Both the position numbers and the translations under genes were made by a program. Positions 17,191 through 25,797 of a stretch of 33,708 nt of DNA are shown one piece after another; position 1 is the first letter of the stretch, and the number at the start of each line of letters is the position of its first letter. A model generated the notes under the pieces. The model saw only the letters and a list, made by a program, of their open reading frames with translations, was not told the DNA's origin and made no database searches. This DNA is from an uncultured Lachnospiraceae bacterium. GTDB lineage: Bacteria; Bacillota; Clostridia; Lachnospirales; Lachnospiraceae. The DNA lies in contig CAJTXP010000043.1 of assembly GCA_910583615.1 (NCBI GenBank), positions 1 through 33,708 of the forward strand. The letters are read 5' to 3'.

Positions 17191-18498
17191 ATGTACAGAG
17201 ATATCGCAAAACTCATTCTCTACCGGGATCTGGGCGAAGACAGCATCCTGCTGAAGCTCTCCGGAATCTTTGAAGATTTTGACCAGAACCGCGGAACGAA
17301 TGCAGAGCTTACCACACGTATCTATGAGCAGATGAAAGCGCTTCTGGATCTTGCCACTCAGTACGGATTTGACAAAAATCTGTGGCACAACTATCTGACT
17401 TTCATTCTCCTGACCAATGAAAATTCCTTCAGTATGACCAGCGAGAAAGTCGGCGCCAACGACGGAACCGTCAATCATTTTGCCAAAGGGGATTTTGCCA
17501 TTTTCAAAAAACTGTTTGATTTTGATTTTGAGCCGATTGAGAAAGCGCTTGGCATTGACTGTTTTTCCACTGTCTGTCATTATCGTTCCATTCAGAAAAA
17601 AGAACGGATGTATAATAAGAACGTCAGTGAAAAGGTCCGGATGGTCAGTGAACAGCTGGAACAGGCAGCGGATGAAGAGGAAATTTTCCATATTGTAACT
17701 GATTTTTATGCGGCATACGGAGTTGGCATGTTCGGTTTAAACCGTGCTTTCCGCATCCGGCATCTGGAAAACGGGGTGGAATTCCTTCCCATCAATAATA
17801 CAGAACGGGTAGTGCTGAACGATCTGATCGGATATGAGATCCAGAAGAAAAAACTGATTGACAATACAGAGGCATTCATTCACGGACTTCCCTGCAACAA
17901 CGTGCTTCTCTGCGGAGATGCCGGAACCGGCAAGTCCACAAGCATCAAGGCCCTTCTGAACGAATACTACGGCCAGGGCCTGCGTATGATCGAGATCTAC
18001 AAACACCAGTTCCAGGATCTGTCCAGCATCATTGCGCAGGTCAAAAACCGGAACTATCGCTTTATTATCTATATGGATGACCTGTCTTTCGAGGAATTCG
18101 AGATAGAATACAAATATCTGAAAGCCGTCATTGAAGGCGGCATGGAGACGAAGCCGGACAACGTGCTGATTTATGCCACTTCCAACCGCCGTCACCTGAT
18201 TAAGGAGACCTGGAACGACCGGGATGACATGGAAGTCGACAACGGCATGCACCGTTCGGATACCATGCAGGAAAAGCTTTCTCTGGTTGCACGGTTCGGC
18301 GTGACGATCTATTACGGAAAGCCGTCTCCAAAAGAATACTTTACAATTGTAAAAGAACTTCGGAAACGTTATCCGTCGATCACCTGTTCTGATGATGAAC
18401 TGTGTGCCGAAGCAAACAAATGGGAGCTGAGCCACGGCGGCGTCTCCGGAAGAACGGCACAGCAGTTCATCAATTACATGGCGGGAAAAGCCGAATAA
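17191..18498 (+). CDS. DUF815-family P-loop ATPase
   Basis: A 435-residue AAA-type protein. The N-terminal 220 residues are a family-specific helical region. Walker A is CGDAGTGKSTS (241-251), Walker B FIIYMDDLSFE (291-301) and a sensor-like segment YATSNRRHL (328-336). The family is widespread in Clostridia and is annotated only as an ATP-binding protein; its cellular job is unknown to me. It is encoded just downstream of uppP with a modest ribosome binding site (AAAGGA, about 12 bases away). It ends only 22 bases from the convergent AGCS gene with no clear terminator between. Confidence 0.82.
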   Translation: MYRDIAKLILYRDLGEDSILLKLSGIFEDFDQNRGTNAELTTRIYEQMKALLDLATQYGFDKNLWHNYLTFILLTNENSFSMTSEKVGANDGTVNHFAKGDFAIFKKLFDFDFEPIEKALGIDCFSTVCHYRSIQKKERMYNKNVSEKVRMVSEQLEQAADEEEIFHIVTDFYAAYGVGMFGLNRAFRIRHLENGVEFLPINNTERVVLNDLIGYEIQKKKLIDNTEAFIHGLPCNNVLLCGDAGTGKSTSIKALLNEYYGQGLRMIEIYKHQFQDLSSIIAQVKNRNYRFIIYMDDLSFEEFEIEYKYLKAVIEGGMETKPDNVLIYATSNRRHLIKETWNDRDDMEVDNGMHRSDTMQEKLSLVARFGVTIYYGKPSPKEYFTIVKELRKRYPSITCSDDELCAEANKWELSHGGVSGRTAQQFINYMAGKAE

Positions 18499-18520
18499 CC
18501 ATACCTGTTCATTCTGCGTT

Positions 18521-19906
18521 TTAACGTTTTGAATAGTATTCTTTCACCAGCTTCACTACGGTTCCTGACAGGAGGAACAGCGCAACCAGGTTGGGAATCG
18601 CCATAAGCCCGTTAAAGGTATCCGCAAGACTCCAAAGCAGCCCCAGATCCATGGTCGCCCCTACGATCGCCATAAGCGAGTAGATTACCATAAATACCTT
18701 GTTGTATCTTGTTCCGAACAGGAACTCACAGCATCGGGTTCCATAAAGCCCCCAGCCAATGATCGTGGAAAACGCAAAGCAGCACATGGCAATTGCAGTA
18801 AAGATCGAAACCCAGCTTCCATATACGCTGGTAAATCCGCTGATAGTCAGTTCAGCGCCTGCCGCCGCTCCATAGCCAATCTCCACGCCGCTGCACAGGA
18901 TTACCATGGCGGTCAGTGTACAGATCACGATCGTATCCGCAAAAACTTCAAAAATTCCCCAGTAACCCTGACGCACCGGTTCCTTCGTATCTGCAGCCGC
19001 ATGAGCAATAGAACCGGTGCCAAGCCCCGCTTCATTGGAAAAAATACCTCTGGACACTCCCCGCTTCATACTGGTAAACATGCTTCCCACAACTCCGCCG
19101 GTGAAGGCTGCCGGTGAAAAAGCGCTCTGCACAATCGCCGCAAAAACTCCGGGAACCTTCCCGGCATTCAAAACCATTACTCCCAGCCCCAGCACTACAT
19201 AGAGTACCGCCATAAACGGCACCAGACGCTCTGTCACCATCCCGATCCTCCGGATACCTCCCACCAGAACCAGAAGAACCACCACAGTGATCAGAATTCC
19301 GACTCCCAGATTCACGGCACTTTTCATGCCTTCACTGATGATTCCGTAATTCAAAAGGGCAGAATTCACAGCCGCTGTAATCGTGTTTACCTGTGTGGCG
19401 TTTCCGGTTCCGAACACCGTCAGAATCCCGAGCGCCGAGTAAAGGAGGGCGAGCCACATGAAATTCTTCCCAAGTCCGTTTTTCATATAATACATGGGGC
19501 CGCCTACATAATCGCCCTTTTCATTCTTCTCCCGATAGTGTACCGCCAGAGTCACCTCAGAAAATTTGGTGCACATGCCAAGAAGCGCCGACACCCACAT
19601 CCAGAACACGGCGCCCGGCCCGCCAATGGCAATGGCGCCTGCCACACCCGCAATATTTCCGGTTCCAACGGTTGCCGCCAGCGCCGTACAGACTGCCTGA
19701 AACGGCGTCATGGCGCCTTCTCTGGCTTCTTTTTTATGAAACATTTTGCCGATCGTCACCCGCAGCATATACGGAAATTCCCGAATCTGCAGGAAACCGG
19801 TCCTGATACTCAGAAGAAGCCCCACCCCGATGATGCAGATCATGGCCGGAACTCCCCAGACAAAATCATTAACTGCCGAATTCACCTGTTCTATTATTTG
19901 CAACAT
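18521..19906 (-). CDS. Sodium:alanine/glycine symporter (AGCS family)
   Basis: About 461 residues with roughly ten membrane helices. Family marks are AVCTALAATVGTGNIAGVAGAIAIGGPGAVFWMWV near the N-terminus (given in part: ATVGTGNIAGV), MYYMKNGLG, and GVSRGIFSNEAGLGTGSIAHA. It should take up alanine or glycine with sodium. The frame opens at 19927, but ATG 19906 has AGGAGGGA 5 bases upstream and gives the usual AGCS start. It has its own promoter. It converges with the DUF815 gene with only 22 bases between. Confidence 0.93.
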   Translation of the reverse strand: MLQIIEQVNSAVNDFVWGVPAMICIIGVGLLLSIRTGFLQIREFPYMLRVTIGKMFHKKEAREGAMTPFQAVCTALAATVGTGNIAGVAGAIAIGGPGAVFWMWVSALLGMCTKFSEVTLAVHYREKNEKGDYVGGPMYYMKNGLGKNFMWLALLYSALGILTVFGTGNATQVNTITAAVNSALLNYGIISEGMKSAVNLGVGILITVVVLLVLVGGIRRIGMVTERLVPFMAVLYVVLGLGVMVLNAGKVPGVFAAIVQSAFSPAAFTGGVVGSMFTSMKRGVSRGIFSNEAGLGTGSIAHAAADTKEPVRQGYWGIFEVFADTIVICTLTAMVILCSGVEIGYGAAAGAELTISGFTSVYGSWVSIFTAIAMCCFAFSTIIGWGLYGTRCCEFLFGTRYNKVFMVIYSLMAIVGATMDLGLLWSLADTFNGLMAIPNLVALFLLSGTVVKLVKEYYSKR

Positions 19907-19939
19907 ATGACTCCCTCCTCTGAACACGAATTAAGTCTT

Positions 19940-19969
19940 ATTGTATCATGTCCTCCGGGACTCGTGCAA
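19940..19969 (-). promoter_or_regulatory. Promoter of the AGCS symporter gene
   Basis: Minus strand TTGCAC (19964-19969), 18-base spacer and TACAAT (19940-19945), about 30 bases ahead of the start codon. Confidence 0.6.
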
Positions 19970-20008
19970 TAAATTTTTCTGTCGGCGTGAAAAACGCAAA
20001 AACCGCTG

Positions 20009-20197
20009 TTTTTTACGCCCCGTCGCTGGGGAGGCCTGGTGGGGACAGACAAATCTGGAAGACCCATTGAAGGGCGCCGGTACTAAGGGTGCGTATTTTG
20101 CACCCTTAGTACCGCTGCGTCCCTTCATTAAGCGCAAGCGGTGTCTGGAAGACTTGTCTGTCCCCATCAAGCCTCCCCAGCGACGGGGTGTAAAAAA
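20009..20197. repeat. 189-bp inverted-repeat element (MITE- or REP-like)
   Basis: The left arm (20009-20052) and right arm (20154-20197) are inverted copies with three differences in 44 positions. Inside, a second inverted pair TGAAGGG...GGTACTAAGGGTGC faces its complement around a short AT loop (gtatttt, about 20092-20098), so the whole unit can fold on itself. The core GGGGACAGAC...GTCTGTCCCC resembles palindromes mobilised by REP-associated tyrosine transposases in other bacteria. There is no credible gene inside. Its right-hand A-run is the T-run of the terminator of the aminotransferase gene. Confidence 0.88.
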
Positions 20198-20222
20198 CTG
20201 CTGCAGGATGTCCCTGCAGCAG
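20192..20222 (-). terminator. Rho-independent terminator of the aminotransferase gene
   Basis: CTGCTGCAGG (20198-20207), 5-base loop, and its perfect complement (20213-20222), followed on the minus strand by six Ts (20197-20192). Confidence 0.9.
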
Positions 20223-20237
20223 TTCCGTCCCAGATTT

Positions 20238-21524
20238 TTATTTTTCTTCCAGAAGTTTTTCCACGCTGACCAGTTTTACACAGAGCGCGAACAGCTCCCC
20301 TGTAATCTTCAGTTCTTCCAGCGTCGGATAGGAGGGAGCGATCCGAATATTGCTGTCATGAGGATCCTTTTTATAAGGATAGGTTGCTCCTGCTCCGGTC
20401 ATCGTCACACCGGCTTCCTTACATTTCTCCACAATCGATTTTGCGCAGCCGTCCAGAGAATCAAAAGAGATAAAGTACCCCCCAAGCGGCCTGGTCCAGG
20501 TTCCGATTCCCAGTCCGCCCAGCTCTCTCTCCAGAATTTCCAGAACCAGTTCGAACTTCGGACGCATGATCGCCGCATGCTTTCTCATATGTGCTTTGAT
20601 GCCGTCCAGGTCTTTAAAATACAGCACATGACGAAGCTGATTGATCTTATCATGGCTGATGATCTGAATCGTCATGGATTTCTTCACCCATTCCAAGTTG
20701 CCCAAAGAGGCCGCAATACAACTGATGCCGGCTCCTGCAAAACTGATCTTGGAAGTGGATGCAAAGATCAGAACCATATCCTCTTTTCCATTCTCCCTGC
20801 ACATGGAAAGGATCTCCGGCAGAGTGTCCTGCCTGTCCTCATACAGATGATGCACACAGTATGCATTATCCCAGTAAATACGAAAATCTTCTGCAGCCGG
20901 ATTCAGATCCGCCATTCTTTTACAGACTTCCCCGGAATAAGTGATTCCCAGCGGATTCGTATACATGGGCACGCACCAGATTCCCTTTACCGCAGGATCT
21001 TTTACATATTCTTCCACCAGATCCATATCGGGTCCGTCTTCGTTCATCGGAATCGTGATCATTTCAATGCCAAAATGCTCTGTAATTGCAAAATGACGGT
21101 CGTATCCCGGCGCCGGACACAGGAATTTCACCTTGTCAAGCTTACACCATGGAGTGCTGCCCATCACGCCGTGTGTCACGGAACGGGAAACCGTGTCGTA
21201 CATAACGCTCAGACTGGCCGTGCCGAATACGATGACGTGCTCCGGATCTACTCCCAGCATGCTGCCGAGCAGCCTGCGGGCGCCGACGATCCCTTCCAGA
21301 TAACCGTAGTTCCTCACATCCACTCCCTGCTCATCCCGCATGTCAAAATTCCGATTGAAAATATCCATCATGGGCATCGTCATGTCAAGCTGTTCTGCCG
21401 CAGGTTTTCCTCTGGACATGTCGAGCTTCAGCCCCTTCGCTTTTGCATCTTCATATTGAATCCGGAACTGTTCTCTTAAGGAAAGCAGTTCTTCTTTTCC
21501 AAGTTCACAATATGGTGTCATCAT
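20238..21524 (-). CDS. Aspartate aminotransferase, class Ic-type (PLP-dependent)
   Basis: A 428-residue fold type I aminotransferase. Marks are LDMSRGKPA (34-42), YGYLEGIVGARRL, WCVPMYTNPLGITYS (183-197), IYWDNAYCVHHL and the PLP-binding Lys259 in FASTSKISFAGAG. This set fits the short-branch aspartate aminotransferases (PF12897-type) rather than classical AspC. It probably exchanges amino groups between aspartate and 2-oxoglutarate, linking nitrogen metabolism with the nearby alanine symporter only by position. Start: ATG 21524 has GGAGG 7 bases upstream. Confidence 0.88.
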   Translation of the reverse strand: MMTPYCELGKEELLSLREQFRIQYEDAKAKGLKLDMSRGKPAAEQLDMTMPMMDIFNRNFDMRDEQGVDVRNYGYLEGIVGARRLLGSMLGVDPEHVIVFGTASLSVMYDTVSRSVTHGVMGSTPWCKLDKVKFLCPAPGYDRHFAITEHFGIEMITIPMNEDGPDMDLVEEYVKDPAVKGIWCVPMYTNPLGITYSGEVCKRMADLNPAAEDFRIYWDNAYCVHHLYEDRQDTLPEILSMCRENGKEDMVLIFASTSKISFAGAGISCIAASLGNLEWVKKSMTIQIISHDKINQLRHVLYFKDLDGIKAHMRKHAAIMRPKFELVLEILERELGGLGIGTWTRPLGGYFISFDSLDGCAKSIVEKCKEAGVTMTGAGATYPYKKDPHDSNIRIAPSYPTLEELKITGELFALCVKLVSVEKLLEEK

Positions 21525-21566
21525 TCAATGTCCTCCTTCATATTCCGTTTGTATAAACAGATAACA

Positions 21567-21592
21567 GGAGACTGTAAGCATCTACAGTCCCC
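21567..21592 (-). terminator. Hairpin downstream of the HD gene, possible terminator
   Basis: A 10-bp stem with a 6-base loop. One pair is A/C on the plus strand but G-U on the minus strand, so it is fully paired only in RNA from the HD gene. The T-run is interrupted, so it may be leaky. Confidence 0.5.
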
Positions 21593-21598
21593 CGATCA

Positions 21599-22213
21599 TT
21601 ACCCTTCTTCAAATACTTTTCTGACCAGCCAGTCATACTCCCGCCATGCCGGATAATCTCCAAGATCCGCCAGCGCTTCCGCAACCTTCCGGTACATCCA
21701 GCCATGCATAAACTTGTCCTTCTGGTGAAACCGCTCCCAGAGACGATCTCCCAGAACGGCTTCATCTCTTGCGACAGAACGCATATTGGAAAGCTTGTCC
21801 GCCAGCGCCAGTATCTTCGCATTTCTGTCCGCTCTGGTCTTTAAAAACTCAATTGCTTCCTGCTTACGCAGTTCCCATGTGTTTTCCGGCGGAAATCCCG
21901 GTTTCTTATCCTCCGTCTCACAGGCTACATAATATGCGATGCGTTCTCCAAAATATTCCTGAATCTCCGCAAGCGTCACTTCCGTGTCTTCCGCCACATC
22001 ATGCAGTACCGCCGCCGCAATCAGCTCCTGGTCATCCGTCATGTCTGCCACGATCGCCGCCGCTTCCATCGGATGAGCAAGATAGGGAATCCGATTCCCT
22101 TTCCGTGTCATTCCCCGGTGTGCCACTGCTGCAAAAACAGCTGCACGTTCAAACAGAGGCAGATCTCCCACGGACAACATACGTTTTAATTCCTGCGACA
22201 TCTCCATTGTCAT
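21599..22213 (-). CDS. Small HD-domain hydrolase, MESH1/RelA-SpoT hydrolase-like
   Basis: A 204-residue stand-alone HD protein. Metal ligands are visible: His32 (AAVAHRGM), His47 (IPYLAHPME), His71-Asp72 (AAAVLHDVAEDT) and Asp139 (ILALADKLSNMR). This order matches the hydrolase half of SpoT/Rel and small alarmone hydrolases, which remove pyrophosphate from (p)ppGpp using manganese. There is no synthetase, TGS or ACT domain. Other nucleotide substrates cannot be excluded. ATG codons at 22213, 22207 and 22201 are possible starts, none with a strong ribosome binding site. It has its own promoter. Confidence 0.82.
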   Translation of the reverse strand: MTMEMSQELKRMLSVGDLPLFERAAVFAAVAHRGMTRKGNRIPYLAHPMEAAAIVADMTDDQELIAAAVLHDVAEDTEVTLAEIQEYFGERIAYYVACETEDKKPGFPPENTWELRKQEAIEFLKTRADRNAKILALADKLSNMRSVARDEAVLGDRLWERFHQKDKFMHGWMYRKVAEALADLGDYPAWREYDWLVRKVFEEG

Positions 22214-22243
22214 CTTATAAAATACCTGTTCCCCTTAAATCCC

Positions 22244-22257
22244 CACGTGATTACGTG
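22244..22257. promoter_or_regulatory. Palindrome in the HD gene leader, possible operator
   Basis: CACGT-GATT-ACGTG, a perfect 5+5 inverted repeat, just downstream of the -10 box and ahead of the start codon. Its position suits a repressor site; no regulator is known. Confidence 0.35.
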
Positions 22258-22260
22258 TGT

Positions 22261-22289
22261 ATCATATCACAGATGTCCGGAAATGGCAA
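22261..22289 (-). promoter_or_regulatory. Promoter of the HD hydrolase gene
   Basis: Minus strand TTGCCA (22284-22289), 17-base spacer and TATGAT (22261-22266). Confidence 0.65.
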
Positions 22290-22305
22290 CTGCCGAAATT
22301 GGTTT

Positions 22306-22947
22306 TCAGAAGTTTTTCAGCCTGTTGTAAAACTGTTCATAAAAATCCTCGTCCAGGTTATAAGGAGCCATATAAAACCGGCGCAGGAGCTCCATGCTGA
22401 CCGGCTTGATCTGCTCCGGGTCCGCCTCCACCTTTTTCTTCTGTTCTTTCAGATAATCGTGCCAGCCGCAGACAAACTGCTCGTACCGCTTCAGATCCGG
22501 CAGATCCAGCCATTTTCGGATCTTGATCTTCCCTTTGTCCGGTTTCGGACATTCGTGCACCTGCAGAAAATACCGGAATCCCCGCTCTTCATAAAACCTT
22601 CCCAGCGGAAACAGCCGGCACATGCCCGGCCGGAAGCTGTGGATGCTGCAGCGGCCCGCCGAGTCCAGATACGTGCACGCCTCCCGCTCTCCTGCCATCC
22701 GAAGGTTCGGCAGGATCAGCCGGTCCGCGATATTCAATTCGATCCGGTCCGAAAGCAGCGCCTCAAAGCCGATATGCTGCCCGCGGCACAGCCAGAACAC
22801 ATCCAGCGGGTCCAGCACGATGGAACTTCCCATCCCCTCGCAGCAGGCAGAACAGCCCCGGCAGCCGTGGCAGTCCGCCTTTACCAGATCATTTGCCGTA
22901 TACAGCCGTCCGTCCGACACCTGGTCCATGTCAATATACCGTTCCAT
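22306..22947 (-). CDS. YkgJ-family cysteine cluster protein
   Basis: A 213-residue soluble protein. The N-terminal cluster CHGCRGCSACCEG (26-38) and the later CTYLDSAGRCSIHSFRPGMCRLFPLG segment are the metal-binding signature of the YkgJ family, thought to bind zinc or iron-sulfur. The C-terminal third is a charged helical region. It follows the GTPase-NYN gene by 15 bases and has GAGGAG 6 bases before ATG, so it belongs to that operon. The molecular role of this family is unknown. Confidence 0.82.
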   Translation of the reverse strand: MERYIDMDQVSDGRLYTANDLVKADCHGCRGCSACCEGMGSSIVLDPLDVFWLCRGQHIGFEALLSDRIELNIADRLILPNLRMAGEREACTYLDSAGRCSIHSFRPGMCRLFPLGRFYEERGFRYFLQVHECPKPDKGKIKIRKWLDLPDLKRYEQFVCGWHDYLKEQKKKVEADPEQIKPVSMELLRRFYMAPYNLDEDFYEQFYNRLKNF

Positions 22948-22962
22948 CCTCTACTCCTCTTC

Positions 22963-25764
22963 TCATCGCCGTACCTGTGAGCCGTTTTCGGCTCTTTCCT
23001 CTTTTTCTTCCAGATCCCCGCGGCCCAGCCGCACCTCGTTCAGCTTTGCCGCCAGATCCTCCGGCAGATAGTCAAACAGATAATTTTTGCTTCCGGGAAA
23101 CTGCTCCACGTACTCTTCCCGGATCTCCCGGTTGATCCGGTCGATCTCCTCTCTCAGCTCCCGCGCCGACATCATGATGCAGCCCTGCCCCCGGATGATG
23201 ATCTGTTCCAGCCCGTCCGACGTAGCCACCGTCACCTGATATTTCCGCCCGATCTCATGGGCCGTCCGTTCGATATACTGATCCGCGGTCTCCGCTTCCT
23301 TCGTATACACCACATGGATGTTGTGATGCCGGATCACCTCCTCCGGGTGTCCTTCCAGCCGGTACGCGTCAAAGACCAGGATCAGGCTGCATTTCCGGAA
23401 GCCCTGATAATTGCACAGGATGTCCATCAGCCGGTCTCTGGCGCTGCTGATATTGACCTTTGCCAGATCGCTCAGCTCCTCCCAGGCGAAGATAATATTG
23501 TAGCCGTCCACCAGCAGATATTCCGGCAGCTTTTCTTTCGGCCGGTACGGACGGGGCTTTTCCGCCGCCTTCGTCTCCCCGAACGCTTCCCTTCGGGCTT
23601 CCCCGCCTCCCATCCGCCGCTTCGGCGCCCCGAAGGTCCGGTTGAAAATCTCCTCCAGTTCCTTTTCCTCCGCCGCCGTACCAGGCAGGACCCGTCCTCT
23701 CCCGGCAGCCGGCTCCCGTCTTCCCCGCATCTCTTCTCCGGAATCTCCCCGAGAATCAGAACGTATGTTCTGCATGCAGCTTTCCAGATGCATATGCTTC
23801 GGCACCTCATACCAGGGGACGATGGTCCCGGCTCCATGATAACAGAAGACCGAATCCGGCGTGTTCTCCGGATCGAGCTCCGGATCATACGTACACTCCG
23901 ACAACACTTCCTCCGGATTCTGACAGGGCCCATAGCCCCTCAGGCTGCAGAACAGGCGCCCTCTTCCTTTTGTATAGGCGGTGACCTCCTGCTGGTAATT
24001 CCTTATGAAAGCCACCGGCGCCGACCCGGTCAGCACCGCCCTCTCCCCTTCCTGTTCCGGCGGCCCAAAGACGCCGTGCATCTTCTCCACGTCCGTCATG
24101 GCCCGGCCGACCATATCCTGCGGAAGCTCCAGCCGGAAATCATACCAGGGCTCCAGAAGCACGCTCTCTGCCTGCATCAGCCCCTGGCGGACCGCCCGGT
24201 AGGTCGCCTGCCGGAAATCGCCGCCCTCCGTATGCTTCAGGTGGGCCTTTCCCGACACCAGCGTGATCTTCATATCCGTGATCTCCGACCCGGTCAGCAC
24301 CCCTTTATGACGTCTCTCTTCCAGATGGGTCAGAATCAGGCGCTGCCAGTTCCGGCTCAGCACATCTTCACTGCAGTCCGCCGCATAAGAAAGGCCGCTG
24401 CCCGGTTCCCCCGGCTCCAGCAGAAGATGGACCTCCGCATAGTGGCGAAGCGGTTCAAAATGCCCCACGCCCTCCACCGGATCAGCAATGGTCTCCTTAT
24501 ATACGATCTTCCCTTCTCCGAAATCCACCGACACGCCGAACCGCTCCCGGATCAGGACCTTCAGAACCTCCGTCTGCACCTCTCCCATCAGCTGCGCCTC
24601 TATCTCCTGCAGCTGCTCGTCCCAGCGGATATGAAGCTGCGGCTCTTCCTCCTCCAGCGTCCGCAGATTCTTCAGCATCTGCCTCGGGTCACACCCTTTC
24701 GGAAGCCGGATCTCATACGTCAGCACCGGCTCCAGAATCGGTACGGAAAACTCCCGCTCCGCTCCCAGCCCTTCCCCCGGCCGGGTCCTGGTCAGGCCGG
24801 TGACGGCGCATACCGTCCCCGCTTCCGCTTCCGCCGCCGTCTCATACCGGGAGCCGGAATACAGCCGGATCTGGTTCACCTTCTCCTCCCAGCCTTCCTC
24901 TCCTTCCCCGCCGGACAGCAGGTCTTTGACCTTCAGCGTCCCGCCGGTCACCTTCAGCCAGGTCAGCCGCTGCCCCTGCGCGTCCCGGCTGATCTTATAG
25001 ACACGGGCGCCGAACGCCCCGCCGTACTCCGGGCAGGCCATATAGTCCACCATCCCCTGCAGAAAATCGGAAAGGCCGGAGCCGGTCCCGTCCTCATCCT
25101 TCAGTGCGGAGCCAAAATAGCACGGAAATACCTTCCGCTCCCGGATCAGGCGGCAGATCTGCGCCTGCTCCACCCTTCCGGTCTCCAGATACTGTTCCAG
25201 CACGTCCTCCCCGCACACGGCGATATTTTCCTGAAAACATACCGACGACCGGTCTGTGTGAAAATCCACACACCGGTCATCCAGTCGCTGCTTCAGCTCT
25301 TCCATCAGCCGTTCCTGATCCGTTCCCGCCTGATCCATTTTATTGACAAACAGAAATACCGGAATCTCATACCGTCTCAGCAGCTTCCACAGCGTCTCCG
25401 TATGGCCCTGCACTCCGTCCGCGCCGCTGACGATCAGCACCGCGTAATCCAGTATCTGCAGCGTCCGCTCCATTTCCGCGGAAAAATCCACATGCCCGGG
25501 CGTGTCCAGAAGCGTAAACCGCTTATCCCCCAGCGTAAACACAGCCTGCTTGGAAAAAATGGTAATTCCTCTGGCGCGCTCCAGCTCATGGTTGTCCAGA
25601 AACGTGTCCCCGTTGTCCACCCTGCCCGTCTGCCGGATCGCGCCGCCCGCATACAGCAGCCGCTCCGACAGCGTGGTCTTCCCTGCGTCCACATGGGCCA
25701 GCAGGCCCGCACAAATCTGTTTATTCAGCTTTGGGGGCTTATTTTCTCCCGTCCGTTCGTCCAT
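22963..25764 (-). CDS. Tet(M)-like ribosomal GTPase fused to a NYN (YacP/Rae1-type) ribonuclease domain
   Basis: A 933-residue fusion. The N-terminal 660 or so residues follow elongation factor G and Tet(M)/Tet(O): G1 AHVDAGKTT (23-31), G3 DTPGHVDF (87-94), G4 NKMD (141-144), then domains III-V (LLEPWYDFRLELPQ at 536-549, GRGRLFCSLRGY at 600-611). A low-complexity charged linker spans about 665-740. The C-terminal 170 residues are a NYN/PIN-fold nuclease of the YacP class: LLVDGYNIIFAW with Asp753, LILVFDAY with Asp799, TADQYIE with Asp828, VATSDGLEQ with Asp850. Rae1 (YacP) of Bacillus cuts mRNA in the ribosomal A site. The Tet(M) domain IV tip (SPVSTP) appears replaced by an EF-G-like HTEGGDFR, so tetracycline resistance is doubtful. 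Start has AGGAG 7 bases upstream. Confidence 0.9.
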   Translation of the reverse strand: MDERTGENKPPKLNKQICAGLLAHVDAGKTTLSERLLYAGGAIRQTGRVDNGDTFLDNHELERARGITIFSKQAVFTLGDKRFTLLDTPGHVDFSAEMERTLQILDYAVLIVSGADGVQGHTETLWKLLRRYEIPVFLFVNKMDQAGTDQERLMEELKQRLDDRCVDFHTDRSSVCFQENIAVCGEDVLEQYLETGRVEQAQICRLIRERKVFPCYFGSALKDEDGTGSGLSDFLQGMVDYMACPEYGGAFGARVYKISRDAQGQRLTWLKVTGGTLKVKDLLSGGEGEEGWEEKVNQIRLYSGSRYETAAEAEAGTVCAVTGLTRTRPGEGLGAEREFSVPILEPVLTYEIRLPKGCDPRQMLKNLRTLEEEEPQLHIRWDEQLQEIEAQLMGEVQTEVLKVLIRERFGVSVDFGEGKIVYKETIADPVEGVGHFEPLRHYAEVHLLLEPGEPGSGLSYAADCSEDVLSRNWQRLILTHLEERRHKGVLTGSEITDMKITLVSGKAHLKHTEGGDFRQATYRAVRQGLMQAESVLLEPWYDFRLELPQDMVGRAMTDVEKMHGVFGPPEQEGERAVLTGSAPVAFIRNYQQEVTAYTKGRGRLFCSLRGYGPCQNPEEVLSECTYDPELDPENTPDSVFCYHGAGTIVPWYEVPKHMHLESCMQNIRSDSRGDSGEEMRGRREPAAGRGRVLPGTAAEEKELEEIFNRTFGAPKRRMGGGEARREAFGETKAAEKPRPYRPKEKLPEYLLVDGYNIIFAWEELSDLAKVNISSARDRLMDILCNYQGFRKCSLILVFDAYRLEGHPEEVIRHHNIHVVYTKEAETADQYIERTAHEIGRKYQVTVATSDGLEQIIIRGQGCIMMSARELREEIDRINREIREEYVEQFPGSKNYLFDYLPEDLAAKLNEVRLGRGDLEEKEERAENGSQVRR

Positions 25765-25797
25765 AAAACCGCTCCTTTCCGTCGGCTACGAATCCTG

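Noticed and set aside
19946..20170. 74-codon open frame inside the inverted repeat
   Set aside because: It crosses both arms of the palindrome, lacks a ribosome binding site and looks like translated repeat.
19941..21479. 512-codon open frame on the plus strand
   Set aside because: It is the shadow of the aspartate aminotransferase gene and runs through the inverted-repeat element and the terminator.
22963..25764. Tetracycline resistance gene
   Set aside because: The GTPase part is Tet(M)-like, but the domain IV tip residues known to dislodge tetracycline appear missing and the protein carries an added nuclease domain.
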